A stretch of 59,637 nucleotides of DNA from VGSZ01 sp044349155 (GTDB taxonomy: Bacteria > Myxococcota > UBA727 > VGSZ01): positions 1 to 59,637 of the forward strand of contig JBIKRQ010000005.1 in the NCBI GenBank assembly GCA_044349155.1, written 5' to 3'. Positions within the stretch are counted from its first letter, which is position 1; every line of letters starts with the position of its first letter. Shown here one piece after another: positions 10,838 to 19,071 of this stretch. The notes under the pieces are model-generated. The model did no database searches. It was given only the letters and a program-made list of their open reading frames with translations, and had not been told where the DNA came from. The translations under genes were made by a program, and so were the position numbers.

Positions 10838-12493
10838 ATGATGACCATGAAGCACCTGATCTTCTCTCTTGTCGTCGTCACCACACTCCTGCCTGGTTGC
10901 GTCACCTATCTCATCGCCGACAGCGTCGCGGCCGATCGGCAGGAGAGCGAACGCGCCCACTCCTTCACGTTCTACAAAGCCCAGGCCACGCGCATGGTCG
11001 ACGGCGGATCGTGCATCAAGGCCGCGGCGTACTTCGACGAAAAGTTTGTTCGCCACGAGCAGAGTTCGTTCGGCCCACGCATCGCCGGGCACAACTCCAC
11101 GCCGTTTTCCGACGACAACCTCACCGCCCTCGACGAGCGCATCAAAGCCGCCGCGCGCGAACTCACCGATCGGTGCTTGGGTGCCGAAGCGCCCGCGTTG
11201 CAGGAGAAGCGACACTTCGAGCGACTCGCCAAACTCTTTCGTCATCTCGCGCTGCTGCCCCTGCCCGAAGAAGAGCAGAAGGCCCTCGTGTTGCGCGCCG
11301 ACACCACCGACCTGTTGCGCGCCGACGCCGCGGTGGCTGACGCTGAGAAAGACTGGGCCGCAGGCAAGGTCTACGACGCGCTCAATGGCTTCTGGAATGC
11401 AAAGAACATCGCCGCGGGCGTGAAGGCGGCCACCGACGAGCAGAAGGCGAAGTACGCACGCCTCGTCGTCGACAAAGAGCGCGCCCACGTCGACGACATG
11501 GTGAAGAAAGCCGACGTCGCCGCACGCACACCTGCGACCGCACACCTGGCGGCGGTGTACCTCGCGCGCGCCTACGAGGTCGGCAAAGACGCGGCGGTTG
11601 GTCGTCGTCTCGAGGCTGTTCGTCAGGAGCTGCTCAAGAGCCACGTGTACCAGTGGCAGGTGCAGTTCAAGGGCGACCCGCGCATCACCGCAGCGGCGCA
11701 GGCACTGCTGAAGAGCCACAGCTTCAGCGGCAACCTGCAGCCCGGTGCCCGTGAATTCATGGCGGTGCTCGACGTGGGCGCGTTTACGGTCACACCGTCG
11801 GAGCGCGAAGGCAGCCGCACCGGCGAGTACAAGACGGGCTCACGCAGCGTCGACAACCCCGAGTACCGCACGGTGCAGGCCTTCATCGTGAAGCAGCAGG
11901 GCTGCCTCGCGAGGATGAACGGGTCGATGTTCGGGCACAGCGGCACCGCACGCGACCTCCGCAACGCTGGCTGCGCCTACGACTGCTCAACGTTTGACTG
12001 CGCCCACCGCGGCAATCAGGACAAGTTGAACCAGGCACAGCGCAAACTGGCAGCCACACCGATGGTGTTGCAGGAAGACCTGATGGCGCCGTGGTCGTAC
12101 GCCACGCGCGAGTGGAGCCAGACGATCGCCGCCCCCGTGCAGTTGTCGGTGAAGCACGCGCTCGAGGCCGCGCCGAAGTCGTCGACGATGACGCTGAAGC
12201 ACGAGTACACCGACCACGCCCACGAGCTTGTGCCGCAGTTGGGGCTCGGCAAGAAGCAGATCGCGAAGCAGTCCGACGCCGAGCTCGCCGTCGCTGCGGG
12301 CCAGAAGCTGGGCAGCCAGGTCGTCGCTGAGATCGAGAAGGACTACCAGGCGTGGTTCGCGGCCACCCCACAGCTCGGCGAGCGCGGCGTGGTGTTGTTC
12401 ACGCTGCTTGGTGGTGACGCGCGCAGCATGGACGCCCAGGTGGAAGCAAAGACCGGCGTGAGAAACGCGCACTCGATCCTGCTGGCCCACTGA
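10838..12493 (+). CDS. Large lipoprotein, unknown function
   Basis: The 551-residue protein has a short signal peptide with lipobox LLPGC, so it is a lipoprotein. The body is mostly alpha-helical and charged. A Cys-containing central segment (about 360-395; 'QQGCLARMNGS', 'AGCAYDCSTFDCAHR') could form disulfides. It ends with a mixed region containing 'IEKDYQAWFAATPQLGERG'. ATG codons at 10838, 10841 and 10847 are all possible; 10847 is best spaced from the GAGGATG site. It follows the barrel gene after 2 nt, so the two products may act together at the outer membrane. I do not recognise the family. Confidence 0.8.
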   Translation: MMTMKHLIFSLVVVTTLLPGCVTYLIADSVAADRQESERAHSFTFYKAQATRMVDGGSCIKAAAYFDEKFVRHEQSSFGPRIAGHNSTPFSDDNLTALDERIKAAARELTDRCLGAEAPALQEKRHFERLAKLFRHLALLPLPEEEQKALVLRADTTDLLRADAAVADAEKDWAAGKVYDALNGFWNAKNIAAGVKAATDEQKAKYARLVVDKERAHVDDMVKKADVAARTPATAHLAAVYLARAYEVGKDAAVGRRLEAVRQELLKSHVYQWQVQFKGDPRITAAAQALLKSHSFSGNLQPGAREFMAVLDVGAFTVTPSEREGSRTGEYKTGSRSVDNPEYRTVQAFIVKQQGCLARMNGSMFGHSGTARDLRNAGCAYDCSTFDCAHRGNQDKLNQAQRKLAATPMVLQEDLMAPWSYATREWSQTIAAPVQLSVKHALEAAPKSSTMTLKHEYTDHAHELVPQLGLGKKQIAKQSDAELAVAAGQKLGSQVVAEIEKDYQAWFAATPQLGERGVVLFTLLGGDARSMDAQVEAKTGVRNAHSILLAH

Positions 12494-12506
12494 TCGGCGA
12501 ATTGAT

Positions 12507-12526
12507 CGGCGGGGACGTTTCCCCGC
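12507..12526 (+). terminator. GC-rich terminator hairpin after the lipoprotein gene
   Basis: A perfect 8-bp stem (GGCGGGGA with TCCCCGCC) and a 4-nt loop (CGTT) start 13 nt after the stop at 12493. No U-tract follows, so termination efficiency is uncertain. Confidence 0.55.
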
Positions 12527-12598
12527 CCACCCCTCAAGAGACTCGCCTCGGCGACAAACCCCAAAGCGGGTTTCTCTTCGAGGCTCAATCATGCACGC

Positions 12599-12644
12599 GC
12601 TGCAGCGACGTCGACGGTTCCACCTCCGTCGACGTCGCTGCAGC
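12599..12644. repeat. Perfect 19-bp inverted repeat with 8-nt loop
   Basis: The arms begin GCTGCAGCGACG and end CGTCGCTGCAGC; all 19 pairs match by eye. It lies between the lipoprotein stop (12493) and the hydrolase start (12701), without a U-tract. It may be a second terminator, a regulatory hairpin or a protein-binding cruciform. Confidence 0.7.
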
Positions 12645-12700
12645 CGCATCGTGGTGCGCAGCACGCGACGCACACACCGGCGCATGACACGCCGCCTGCG

Positions 12701-13678
12701 ATGCGCTGTGCTCGTGCGATGCAGCACCTCGAGATCGATCTGCAACGACCACCGCGCGAGCGTTGGTGCTTGTCGAAGATGCAACGTCAGCAAGCGCGGG
12801 CGTTGCTCGACGTGTATCGGCGTGACCTGCGCCTCGCTGAACGCGACGACTTCATCGTCGAGCACGGTCGCGCGATGACGCCGTCGGCGCAGCTTGAGGA
12901 AATGCACGGGCTGGCCGAGCAACTTGGTGTGGCGAGCGGCGACGTGGTGCTCGGCAACCTCTACTACGACGCGCTGAAAACCATCTGGGGCTGCAGTGCC
13001 TTCGTCGTCGACACCGCCGACGGACCGCTGCATGCGCGCAACCTCGACTGGTGGAGTGTCGACCGCCTGCTTGTCGACGCCACGCTGGTGACGAGGTGGA
13101 TCAACGGACCAGCAGGCCCGTTCATCACCGTGGGCTGGCCGGGGTTGGTGGGTGCGTTGTCGGGCTCGGCGGCGGGCCGCTTCTCGGTGTCGCTCAACGC
13201 GGTGTGCAGCGAAGATCCTGCCGCCGTGGCGATGCCCGTGGTGTCGTTGGTGCGGCTGGTGCTCGAGGAGGAGCCCACGTTTGCGTCAGCAGTACATCGC
13301 TTGTGCACCACGGAGATCGCCTCCGACGCGTTGATCGTCGTCGCTGGCGTGCAGCAGGGCGAGGCCGTGGTGATCGAGCGCTCGCCGACGCGCGTGGCGT
13401 GTCGCGCACCACAGCTGAACCGCGTCTGCGCCACCAACGACTACCGCGCGCTCAGTCATCAGCGCGCGGCCAGCGAAAGCGCGTTGGAGCAGACCTCGTG
13501 TCGCCGCTTCGGTCGTCTGGAGCAGCTCCTTGCACGGCCGCCAGCAACGTTGTCAGACGCAATCGCGGTGCTCCGCGACGACGACGTGCGCCTGGGCATC
13601 ACCGTGCAGCACATGGCATTCCGCGCCGCCACGAACGAACACCTGGTGCAGCTGCCGGACCCTTCACACCGCGCGTGA
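12701..13678 (+). CDS. Acid ceramidase/NAAA-like N-terminal nucleophile amide hydrolase
   Basis: The product is 325 residues (307 from the alternative ATG at 12719). The N-terminal beta segment has 'IDLQRPPRERW', then the helical 'GLAEQLGVASGDVVLGNLYYD' typical of acid ceramidase and N-acylethanolamine acid amidase relatives. The nucleophile motif is Gly-Cys-Ser at residue 98, followed by 'HARNLDWW', which corresponds to the family's conserved 'HGRNLD'. In relatives the precursor cleaves itself before the Cys, which then hydrolyses linear amides. No signal peptide is evident, so a cytoplasmic role is suggested. The gene converges on hemN (stop at 13664), overlapping it by 15 nt. The substrate is unknown. 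Confidence 0.8.
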   Translation: MRCARAMQHLEIDLQRPPRERWCLSKMQRQQARALLDVYRRDLRLAERDDFIVEHGRAMTPSAQLEEMHGLAEQLGVASGDVVLGNLYYDALKTIWGCSAFVVDTADGPLHARNLDWWSVDRLLVDATLVTRWINGPAGPFITVGWPGLVGALSGSAAGRFSVSLNAVCSEDPAAVAMPVVSLVRLVLEEEPTFASAVHRLCTTEIASDALIVVAGVQQGEAVVIERSPTRVACRAPQLNRVCATNDYRALSHQRAASESALEQTSCRRFGRLEQLLARPPATLSDAIAVLRDDDVRLGITVQHMAFRAATNEHLVQLPDPSHRA

Positions 13679-15079
13679 CCACACCGGCAATGCCCGTGGC
13701 GCGTGCACTTCGACCACGGGTGCTGCCACCGTGCCGTCGAACACCGAGGCCACCAACCGCACAAACAACCGCCCCAGCGGCGTGACTTCGATGGCGTTGT
13801 CGTCGACGAGCACGAGCCCATCGGCCACCAACGGCAGCAAGCGCGACAGTTCGTTCGCGTAGGTGTCGAAGCCCTTGCCGGTGGCGGCGCGCAGCTCGGC
13901 GTCGCTCAAGCGAAAGCTGCACATGATGGTGCGGATCGCAAAGCGGCGGGCTTGTTCGTCGTCGTCGAGCACGTGGCCGCGCACGGTCGCGAGGCGGCCT
14001 TCATCGATTGCTGCTTCGTAGGCGCGCAGCTCCTTGGCGTTTTGCAAATATGCACCGCCGATGTCGGAGATGGCGCTCATGCCAAAGCCGACGACGTCGA
14101 CACGCGCCCCCTGCGCTCCGGCTGTGGCGTAGCCCTGAAACGTGCGGCTCAACTGGCCGTGCTCAAAGGCGATGGCGAGCGGGTCGGTGGGTCGCGCGAA
14201 GTGGTCCATGCCAATACCGATGAAACCTGCGTCGACGAAGGCCGCGCGCGCGGCACAAACCAGCTCGAGCTTGGTGTCGCTTTGCGGCAACGATGCGGCG
14301 TTGATGCGGCGCTGGTTCGGCCGCACGTGGGGCACGTAGGCGAACGAGAACAACGCGATGCGGTCGGGCGCCAACGCAATCACCTCGTCGACGGTGGCCG
14401 CGAAGCTCTCGCGCGTTTGTTGCGGCAGCCCATAGACGAGGTCGATGTTGACCGAGGCAAAGCCAGCGGCGCGCGCGTCTTGCATCGCCGTGCGCGTGAC
14501 CTCGAGGGATTGCTCGCGGCCGATCGCTGCTTGCACCTCCTCGTCGGTGTCTTGCACGCCAAACGACACGCGCGAAAAGCCCATCGCCTTCAGCGCCTGC
14601 AACTGACCAGGTTCCACACGGCGCGGGTCGAGTTCGATCGACAGCTCGGCGTCGTCGAGAAACACGAACGTGGCGCGCAGGTGATCCACAAACCGCTGCA
14701 ACGCCTGCAGCGACAAGCTGTTGGGCGTGCCACCGCCCAGGTGCAACTCACGCACACGACGTCGACGGGGCAGGTGGGCGGCGACGAGGTCGACCTCGCG
14801 GATGAGGTGATCCACGTAGTCGCTCTTGCGCTCGTTGCTCTGACTCACGACGACAGCGCAGCCGCAGTACGTGCACATCTTCGCGCAAAACGGGATGTGG
14901 GCGTACAGCGCGAGCGGCACATCGACGTCGTCATCGGCGCGCTCGAGTGCGGCGATCGCGGCCGGCTCGTACACCGCACCGAAGCGGTCGGCCGTCGGAT
15001 AGCTCGTGTAGCGCGGCACCGGCTTGTCGAGGCGCTGTAGCAGGGCGGGGGTCACCTCAATCGATTGGCGCGTGTTCAT
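13664..15079 (-). CDS. hemN: Oxygen-independent coproporphyrinogen III dehydrogenase
   Basis: The 471-residue radical-SAM protein carries the Cys-x3-Cys-x2-Cys motif at about 65-72 (FCAKMCTYC), an extra Cys two residues on as in true HemN (CGC), and the GGGTP motif at 115-119. It also has the HemN N-terminal 'KPVPRYTSYPTA' and a C-terminal HemN domain ending with 'ITPLG'-like 'EVTPLGRLFVR'. It converts coproporphyrinogen III to protoporphyrinogen IX anaerobically, using SAM. The ATG at 15079 matches the family start; one at 15121 would add 14 residues. A palindrome 73 nt upstream may control it. Confidence 0.95.
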   Translation of the reverse strand: MNTRQSIEVTPALLQRLDKPVPRYTSYPTADRFGAVYEPAAIAALERADDDVDVPLALYAHIPFCAKMCTYCGCAVVVSQSNERKSDYVDHLIREVDLVAAHLPRRRRVRELHLGGGTPNSLSLQALQRFVDHLRATFVFLDDAELSIELDPRRVEPGQLQALKAMGFSRVSFGVQDTDEEVQAAIGREQSLEVTRTAMQDARAAGFASVNIDLVYGLPQQTRESFAATVDEVIALAPDRIALFSFAYVPHVRPNQRRINAASLPQSDTKLELVCAARAAFVDAGFIGIGMDHFARPTDPLAIAFEHGQLSRTFQGYATAGAQGARVDVVGFGMSAISDIGGAYLQNAKELRAYEAAIDEGRLATVRGHVLDDDEQARRFAIRTIMCSFRLSDAELRAATGKGFDTYANELSRLLPLVADGLVLVDDNAIEVTPLGRLFVRLVASVFDGTVAAPVVEVHAPRALPVWSRAV

Positions 15080-15151
15080 GCCGCCCGCTTCGGCAACAAC
15101 TGCACCAACGCCACACCGCATCCCACGGCGCCGATTTCGTCATCGCGGCGA

Positions 15152-15177
15152 CGCACTGTGCGAATTCACACAGTGCG
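15152..15177. promoter_or_regulatory. Operator-like dyad upstream of hemN
   Basis: Two 9-bp arms (CGCACTGTG and CACAGTGCG) flank an 8-nt centre containing GAATTC, giving a 26-bp near-palindrome with core TGTG-N6-CACA. It lies 73 nt upstream of the hemN ATG and 21 nt after the convergently placed lipoprotein stop. It could be a repressor or activator site for hemN or a terminator of the upstream gene. The spacing does not fit CRP (TGTGA-N6-TCACA) or FNR consensus. Confidence 0.5.
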
Positions 15178-15197
15178 CGGTGCCCGACCTCACAGCG

Positions 15198-16100
15198 TCA
15201 GCGCGGGCCCGACGACACGCCCAACCGCGCGTGAGCGGCGCGACGATCCACAGCACTGGCGAGCGTGTCGTCGTAAAACGCGGCGGCGTCCGTTGCGTTG
15301 GCAACCGCGCGGTACAGCTCGACCGCGGTGTCGAGGTCGCCACCCTCATCGACCACGACGGCGAAGTTGTAGCGGGCCGCCGTGCTGTCGAGTGCTTTGA
15401 GGTCGCTGCGCGCGCGGGCATCGCCGTCGACGGCGCGGCGGGCAAGGTCGAGAGCTGCAGGGTCGCGCTCATCGAAGGGCACGTTGACCACCGTTTCGGT
15501 CGGCGTGATCAACGCAAGCGCTCCGGCGACCGCGGCCTCGGCAGCGAGGTTCTGCGCGTCGACGATGTCGGCCATCGCCACTGCACCCGTGCGTTCGTGC
15601 ACGCCTTCGACCTCGCGCTCCCACAACACCACGCCGTCGCTGTCGGCAGCGGTCATCGCCAGCAGCGTGTGGGCCACGAGGGTTTCGTCGACGACGAGCA
15701 CGTTTGCGCCATCAGGAGCAGTGGCGATGTGCTCGTTGACTGAGACCACGGCGTTGTCTTCGAGCACGTCGAGGCGCACGAACAACGCGTCGTCGACGAG
15801 GTCGGTATCGCGGCCGAGCCACGCCTGCTCGCCGTCGGTCTCGAGACGCTCTCGGGTCTGCTGCACGTTGAGGAACCAGCGCGAGGGTGCTCCCTGCAGC
15901 GCTTGTGCGCGGGCCATGCTGTTGACGACGTGGACACTCTCGTCGCGGCCGTAGCTGTCGGTGAACACGAGGGTACGCGCGGTGCCGATGTCGGCTTCGG
16001 GGGGCAGCCACGTCGTCACACTGGCCGAAGCACCACAGCCCGTGACGGCGACCACCACCAGCAGGAGCGAGCAGCGAACAACGTAGGCACCGCGCAGCAT
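15198..16100 (-). CDS. Lipoprotein, unknown function
   Basis: The 300-residue protein has a signal peptide and lipobox VTGC. The ATG at 16100 has a strong GGAGG site 7-8 nt upstream. The body contains 'WLPPEADIGTARTLVFTDSYGRDESVHVV', which reads like a stress/peptidoglycan-associated lipoprotein domain, and a C-terminal TPR-like helix pair (YNFAVVVDEGGDLDTAVELYRAVANATD). It lies upstream of hemN on the same strand but 118 nt away, so a shared operon is doubtful. No family is recognised with certainty. Confidence 0.8.
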   Translation of the reverse strand: MLRGAYVVRCSLLLVVVAVTGCGASASVTTWLPPEADIGTARTLVFTDSYGRDESVHVVNSMARAQALQGAPSRWFLNVQQTRERLETDGEQAWLGRDTDLVDDALFVRLDVLEDNAVVSVNEHIATAPDGANVLVVDETLVAHTLLAMTAADSDGVVLWEREVEGVHERTGAVAMADIVDAQNLAAEAAVAGALALITPTETVVNVPFDERDPAALDLARRAVDGDARARSDLKALDSTAARYNFAVVVDEGGDLDTAVELYRAVANATDAAAFYDDTLASAVDRRAAHARLGVSSGPR

Positions 16101-16244
16101 TCGAACCTCCGGGGGCAAGACGCGGGCCCACGTCGCCTGCTTCAGCGCCGCGTGCGATCTCGAGGTGACCCCACGCACGCTGACGTCGACACCGCCGAAG
16201 AAGGCTTTGCTCGACGCTGTGTGTGGCTCTACGAGCGGGCCGAC

Positions 16245-16799
16245 ATGGCCAGCATCGGACACATCATCGCCGGACTCTCCATCGCCGTCGTGCACGACCA
16301 CGTCACGACCACGCCGTCGACACCGCCATCGCCGATGCAGAGGCTCGCCGCGGCGACGTGGTTCTCGCTGCTGGGCCTTGCGCCCGACGCCGACGTCGTC
16401 GGCTTCCGCCTTGGGGTCGCCTACGCCGACGCGTGGGGACACCGCGGGGCGAGCCACTCGATGGCGTTTGCCGTCGGTCTTGGGCTGCTGTTGGCCTGGC
16501 CAACGGCGCGGGTGCTGGGGCGTCGGCTGCTGCCAACAACGGTTGCCGTGATTGCTGCTCTGCTGAGTCACGGCCTGCTCGATGCGTTGACCGACGGCGG
16601 TCTGGGCGCAGCGCTGTGGTGGCCGTTCAGCGACGTGCGCTGCTTTGCTCCATGGCAGCCGTTGCCGGTGGCGCCGATCGGCCGCGCCTTCGTGTCGATG
16701 CGCGGATTGCGGTGCATCGTCGCCGAGGTGGTGATGCTCGGGCCACTGTTGCTGGCCACCGTGATCGCCACGCGCCTGCATCGAGCGCGTCAGCGTTAG
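16245..16799 (+). CDS. YdjM/DUF457-type membrane-bound metal-dependent hydrolase
   Basis: The 184-residue membrane protein has the family's His and Asp motifs: 'SIGHIIAGLSIA', 'LLGLAPDADVVGF', 'WGHRGASHSMAFA' and 'LLSHGLLDALTDGG'. Several hydrophobic segments alternate with these. Members of the LexA-binding, inner-membrane hydrolase group (DUF457) share exactly this H-x-PD-D/HRG-SH/HxxLD pattern; the substrate is unknown in general. The ATG at 16245 begins just before the first motif. Its last 4 nt overlap the convergent small membrane gene. Confidence 0.87.
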   Translation: MASIGHIIAGLSIAVVHDHVTTTPSTPPSPMQRLAAATWFSLLGLAPDADVVGFRLGVAYADAWGHRGASHSMAFAVGLGLLLAWPTARVLGRRLLPTTVAVIAALLSHGLLDALTDGGLGAALWWPFSDVRCFAPWQPLPVAPIGRAFVSMRGLRCIVAEVVMLGPLLLATVIATRLHRARQR

Positions 16800-17242
16800 C
16801 GGGCGTGTGTCGTCGCTGCGGCCTCGTTCTCCAGGGCCTCGCGCAACGCCGTCGACGGACCAGCACCTCCACGCACAAGGCGCACGGCGTGAACGAGGAC
16901 CCGCGGGGCGATCGCCGCGTCGTTGGCAGAACGGTCGAGCAGCGCGCGGTTGCGCACGCCCCAGGCCAGACCCACGAACAGCACGAACGACAACGCCAGG
17001 GCGGCGGCCAGAAACCCGGGGGCGCGCTCGTCGAAAAACACGAGCGTCACACCAACACCAACGAAGACCGCGCCACCGAGCACGCTGATGGTGGTGCGTC
17101 GTTCGCGCTCACGCGATGCCGCAGTTGCAATCTCGCTGGCGAGAAACTGCGCCACATCAGGCGAGAGCGCTGTTCCCGTGCGCATCACCTGCACCGATGC
17201 CGAGGGCATTTCTGTCGTCGTTGTGAGCGGTTCGTTGGTCAT
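16796..17242 (-). CDS. Small membrane protein of the ECF sigma operon
   Basis: The 148-residue protein has a soluble N-terminal third with 'SPDVAQFLASEIATAASRERERR', two adjacent membrane segments (about 53-70 and 76-96) and a basic C-terminal tail. It starts within the stop of the preceding anti-sigma-like gene (ATGA overlap), so it is translationally coupled to it. I do not recognise the family; its position suggests it works with the anti-sigma protein or in envelope stress sensing. Confidence 0.8.
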   Translation of the reverse strand: MTNEPLTTTTEMPSASVQVMRTGTALSPDVAQFLASEIATAASRERERRTTISVLGGAVFVGVGVTLVFFDERAPGFLAAALALSFVLFVGLAWGVRNRALLDRSANDAAIAPRVLVHAVRLVRGGAGPSTALREALENEAAATTHAR

Positions 17243-18297
17243 GGCAAACGCTCCACAACCGCGTCGGCGGCGACGGCATCGATGCGGTACCAGGAATCGC
17301 GAACCATGCCGCGCCAGGGCGGCAACGTCGCCAGCTTGTACATCAGGCAGCCGTCGGTCTCGTCGTTGCTGACGTCGAGCAGGTCAACGAGCCCAACGTT
17401 CTCGCATGGGGTGTGCGCCGCGACGGGTTCGGCACACCCGGGCATCGCCAGCGCCGCGGGCCGTGCGACGGTCTGGGGATCGAGGAAGTCCTTCATGTGC
17501 TTCGGGTAGAAGTTGCGGTGTTGCACAAGCCCACACACGAGCACCGATCGCGTGTCGAGCAGCATCGCGAAGTCGGCGTCGCGTGCCGCCGGCGATGCAT
17601 ACAACCACAGCACTTCGCGAACCCGCTGCGCGGCGGCGATCGTCGAGGCATCGAGGGCCGGGACGAACCCGCCATCGTTGTGCTGCTCGCGCGCGGTGGC
17701 GGTGGCGGTGTTGACGAGCTCGAAGAACTGAAACGATCCCGAGCGCGTCAGCTGCAGTCGACCAAGCATTTCGACGTCGTGCGCGGCCGCGAGAAATGGC
17801 GCAGGTTCGCCGTCGACGAGCGGCGCAGCCATCGCGGCATCCAGATGTTCGCGCGCGAGCTTCAACAGCACCGGGAACGTGGTGGGCGCTCCGTTCCACA
17901 CGCCGTAGCGGGCCAACCCCGACAACGCCGTGTGGTTGTTGGTCCTCATGGCCTGGTCGAGGACCTCGGTCGCGTCGGGACCGTCACGTCGAGCGAGCTG
18001 CGGATTCGCGTCCAGCGTGCGCAAGGCCGCTTGCACGCGTGCACGGTTCGTGTCGAGCCACTGCTCAGCGTCGGCTGAGCCGGTACTGGCCCACGACCAG
18101 CGGTTCACCATGTCGGTCACGCCAACAAGGCAGGAGCCTCCCCCTGCGAGCACCACCACAGCCAACACCAACAGGCGCAACCGTCGCCACAGGTTCTCGC
18201 GCGCACGTTGCGCGTCGGCCAGGCGCGTGACCCGTGCCGTGAACCCGTCGTCGTCGACGGGGCGCTGCTGCAACACATCGTCGAGCCAGTCAGTCAT
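17239..18297 (-). CDS. Probable anti-sigma factor with large periplasmic domain
   Basis: The 352-residue protein starts with a short cytoplasmic part (MTDWLDDVLQQRPVDDDGFTARV, the pattern seen in many anti-sigma proteins) and has one membrane helix at about 44-63. A roughly 290-residue extracytoplasmic domain without recognisable motifs follows. It overlaps the ECF sigma gene by 8 nt and the next gene by 4 nt, so all three are one translationally coupled operon. By family logic it would hold the sigma factor at the membrane and release it on an envelope signal. A zinc-binding HxxxCxxC motif is absent. Confidence 0.72.
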   Translation of the reverse strand: MTDWLDDVLQQRPVDDDGFTARVTRLADAQRARENLWRRLRLLVLAVVVLAGGGSCLVGVTDMVNRWSWASTGSADAEQWLDTNRARVQAALRTLDANPQLARRDGPDATEVLDQAMRTNNHTALSGLARYGVWNGAPTTFPVLLKLAREHLDAAMAAPLVDGEPAPFLAAAHDVEMLGRLQLTRSGSFQFFELVNTATATAREQHNDGGFVPALDASTIAAAQRVREVLWLYASPAARDADFAMLLDTRSVLVCGLVQHRNFYPKHMKDFLDPQTVARPAALAMPGCAEPVAAHTPCENVGLVDLLDVSNDETDGCLMYKLATLPPWRGMVRDSWYRIDAVAADAVVERLP

Positions 18298-18913
18298 GTG
18301 CTGCTCCTGCGGTGATCGAAGCCGGTGGTGAGTACGACGCGAGGGGCCCGCGCAACTTTTCCTTGGCGCGCGCCACGTGCGACTTCAGCGTGCCCAGCGG
18401 CATGTCGAGAACCGACGCCGCCTCGTCGTGGGTGAGGCCTTCGTAGAAGCAGGCAGCGATCGCGGCGCGTTCATCGTCCGACAACACACGCAGCGCGCGG
18501 CGCACGTCGCGCTCGGCGATGCGTGCGGTACGGCGGGCGGCGTCGGTGTCGATGCCCACGACGTCGTCGTCGCTGTGCACCTCGTGGGTCTTTCGTCGCC
18601 GCGTGTTCAGGAATTCGCGATAGCCAATACGCAGCAACCACGAGGCTTCGCTGCCTTCGCCGCGAAACGTGTGCAGGGCACGGCGGGCCTTGAGAAACGT
18701 TTCTTGCGCGACGTCGTCGGCGAGGGCGTCGTCATCGCACAGGCGGCGCAAAAAGCCGCGCAGCGGGCCGTGGTGGCGCGCGACGAAGGCCTTGAAGTCA
18801 TCAGGCTGTCGACGCGCCAAAAATGCGGTGGCGCGTCGAATCAGGCTCGTGCTGTCGGCCACTGTTCCTCCCGAACAGGTGGCAGCCGTCGCTGCGGTGG
18901 GGCTCGCTCTCAT
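18290..18913 (-). CDS. ECF-type RNA polymerase sigma factor
   Basis: The 207-residue protein has sigma region 2 ('FKAFVARHHGPLRGFLRRLCDDDALADDVAQETFLKA', 'SWLLRIGYREFLNTRRRK') and region 4 ('LRVLSDDERAAIAACFYEGLTHDEAASVLDMPLGTLKSHVARAKEKLRG'). Both are diagnostic. The first 15-20 residues are unusual and the true start may be an internal GTG near 'VADSTSLIRR'. It is the first gene of a three-gene coupled operon with an anti-sigma-like protein. It is likely autoregulated, but I could not identify its promoter motif. Confidence 0.93.
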   Translation of the reverse strand: MRASPTAATAATCSGGTVADSTSLIRRATAFLARRQPDDFKAFVARHHGPLRGFLRRLCDDDALADDVAQETFLKARRALHTFRGEGSEASWLLRIGYREFLNTRRRKTHEVHSDDDVVGIDTDAARRTARIAERDVRRALRVLSDDERAAIAACFYEGLTHDEAASVLDMPLGTLKSHVARAKEKLRGPLASYSPPASITAGAAHD

Positions 18914-19015
18914 ACCCCACAGACGCAGCGAGCCCGGTCGCTGGATGCACAGCGAAATTTCGAACGCGCAGAACTCCGCCAGATGCTTGAAAAAAAAGAG
19001 AATATCGAACAGGAC

Positions 19016-19070
19016 GCGGCGCAGACCTGTTGAGATCTGCGCCGCTTTCGCTGTGTTCGCGAAGACAGCG
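19016..19070 (-). terminator. Tandem hairpins downstream of the AgmX-like gene
   Basis: Two hairpins follow the stop at 19072 in the minus direction. The first (19049-19070) pairs CGCTGT with ACAGCG around an inner TTCGCGAA. The second (19016-19045) is a perfect 10-bp GCGGCGCAGA/TCTGCGCCGC stem with a 10-nt loop. An eight-T run on the minus strand lies about 20 nt further on. They probably separate this gene from the sigma operon. Confidence 0.65.
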
Positions 19071-19071
19071 C

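Noticed and set aside
13703..15040. Plus-strand open frame of 445 codons opposite hemN
   Set aside because: Antisense shadow caused by high GC; hemN motifs on the minus strand are complete.
15152..15177. CRP or FNR site
   Set aside because: The half-site spacing (TGTG-N6-CACA) does not match CRP (TGTGA-N6-TCACA) and there is no TTGAT/ATCAA.
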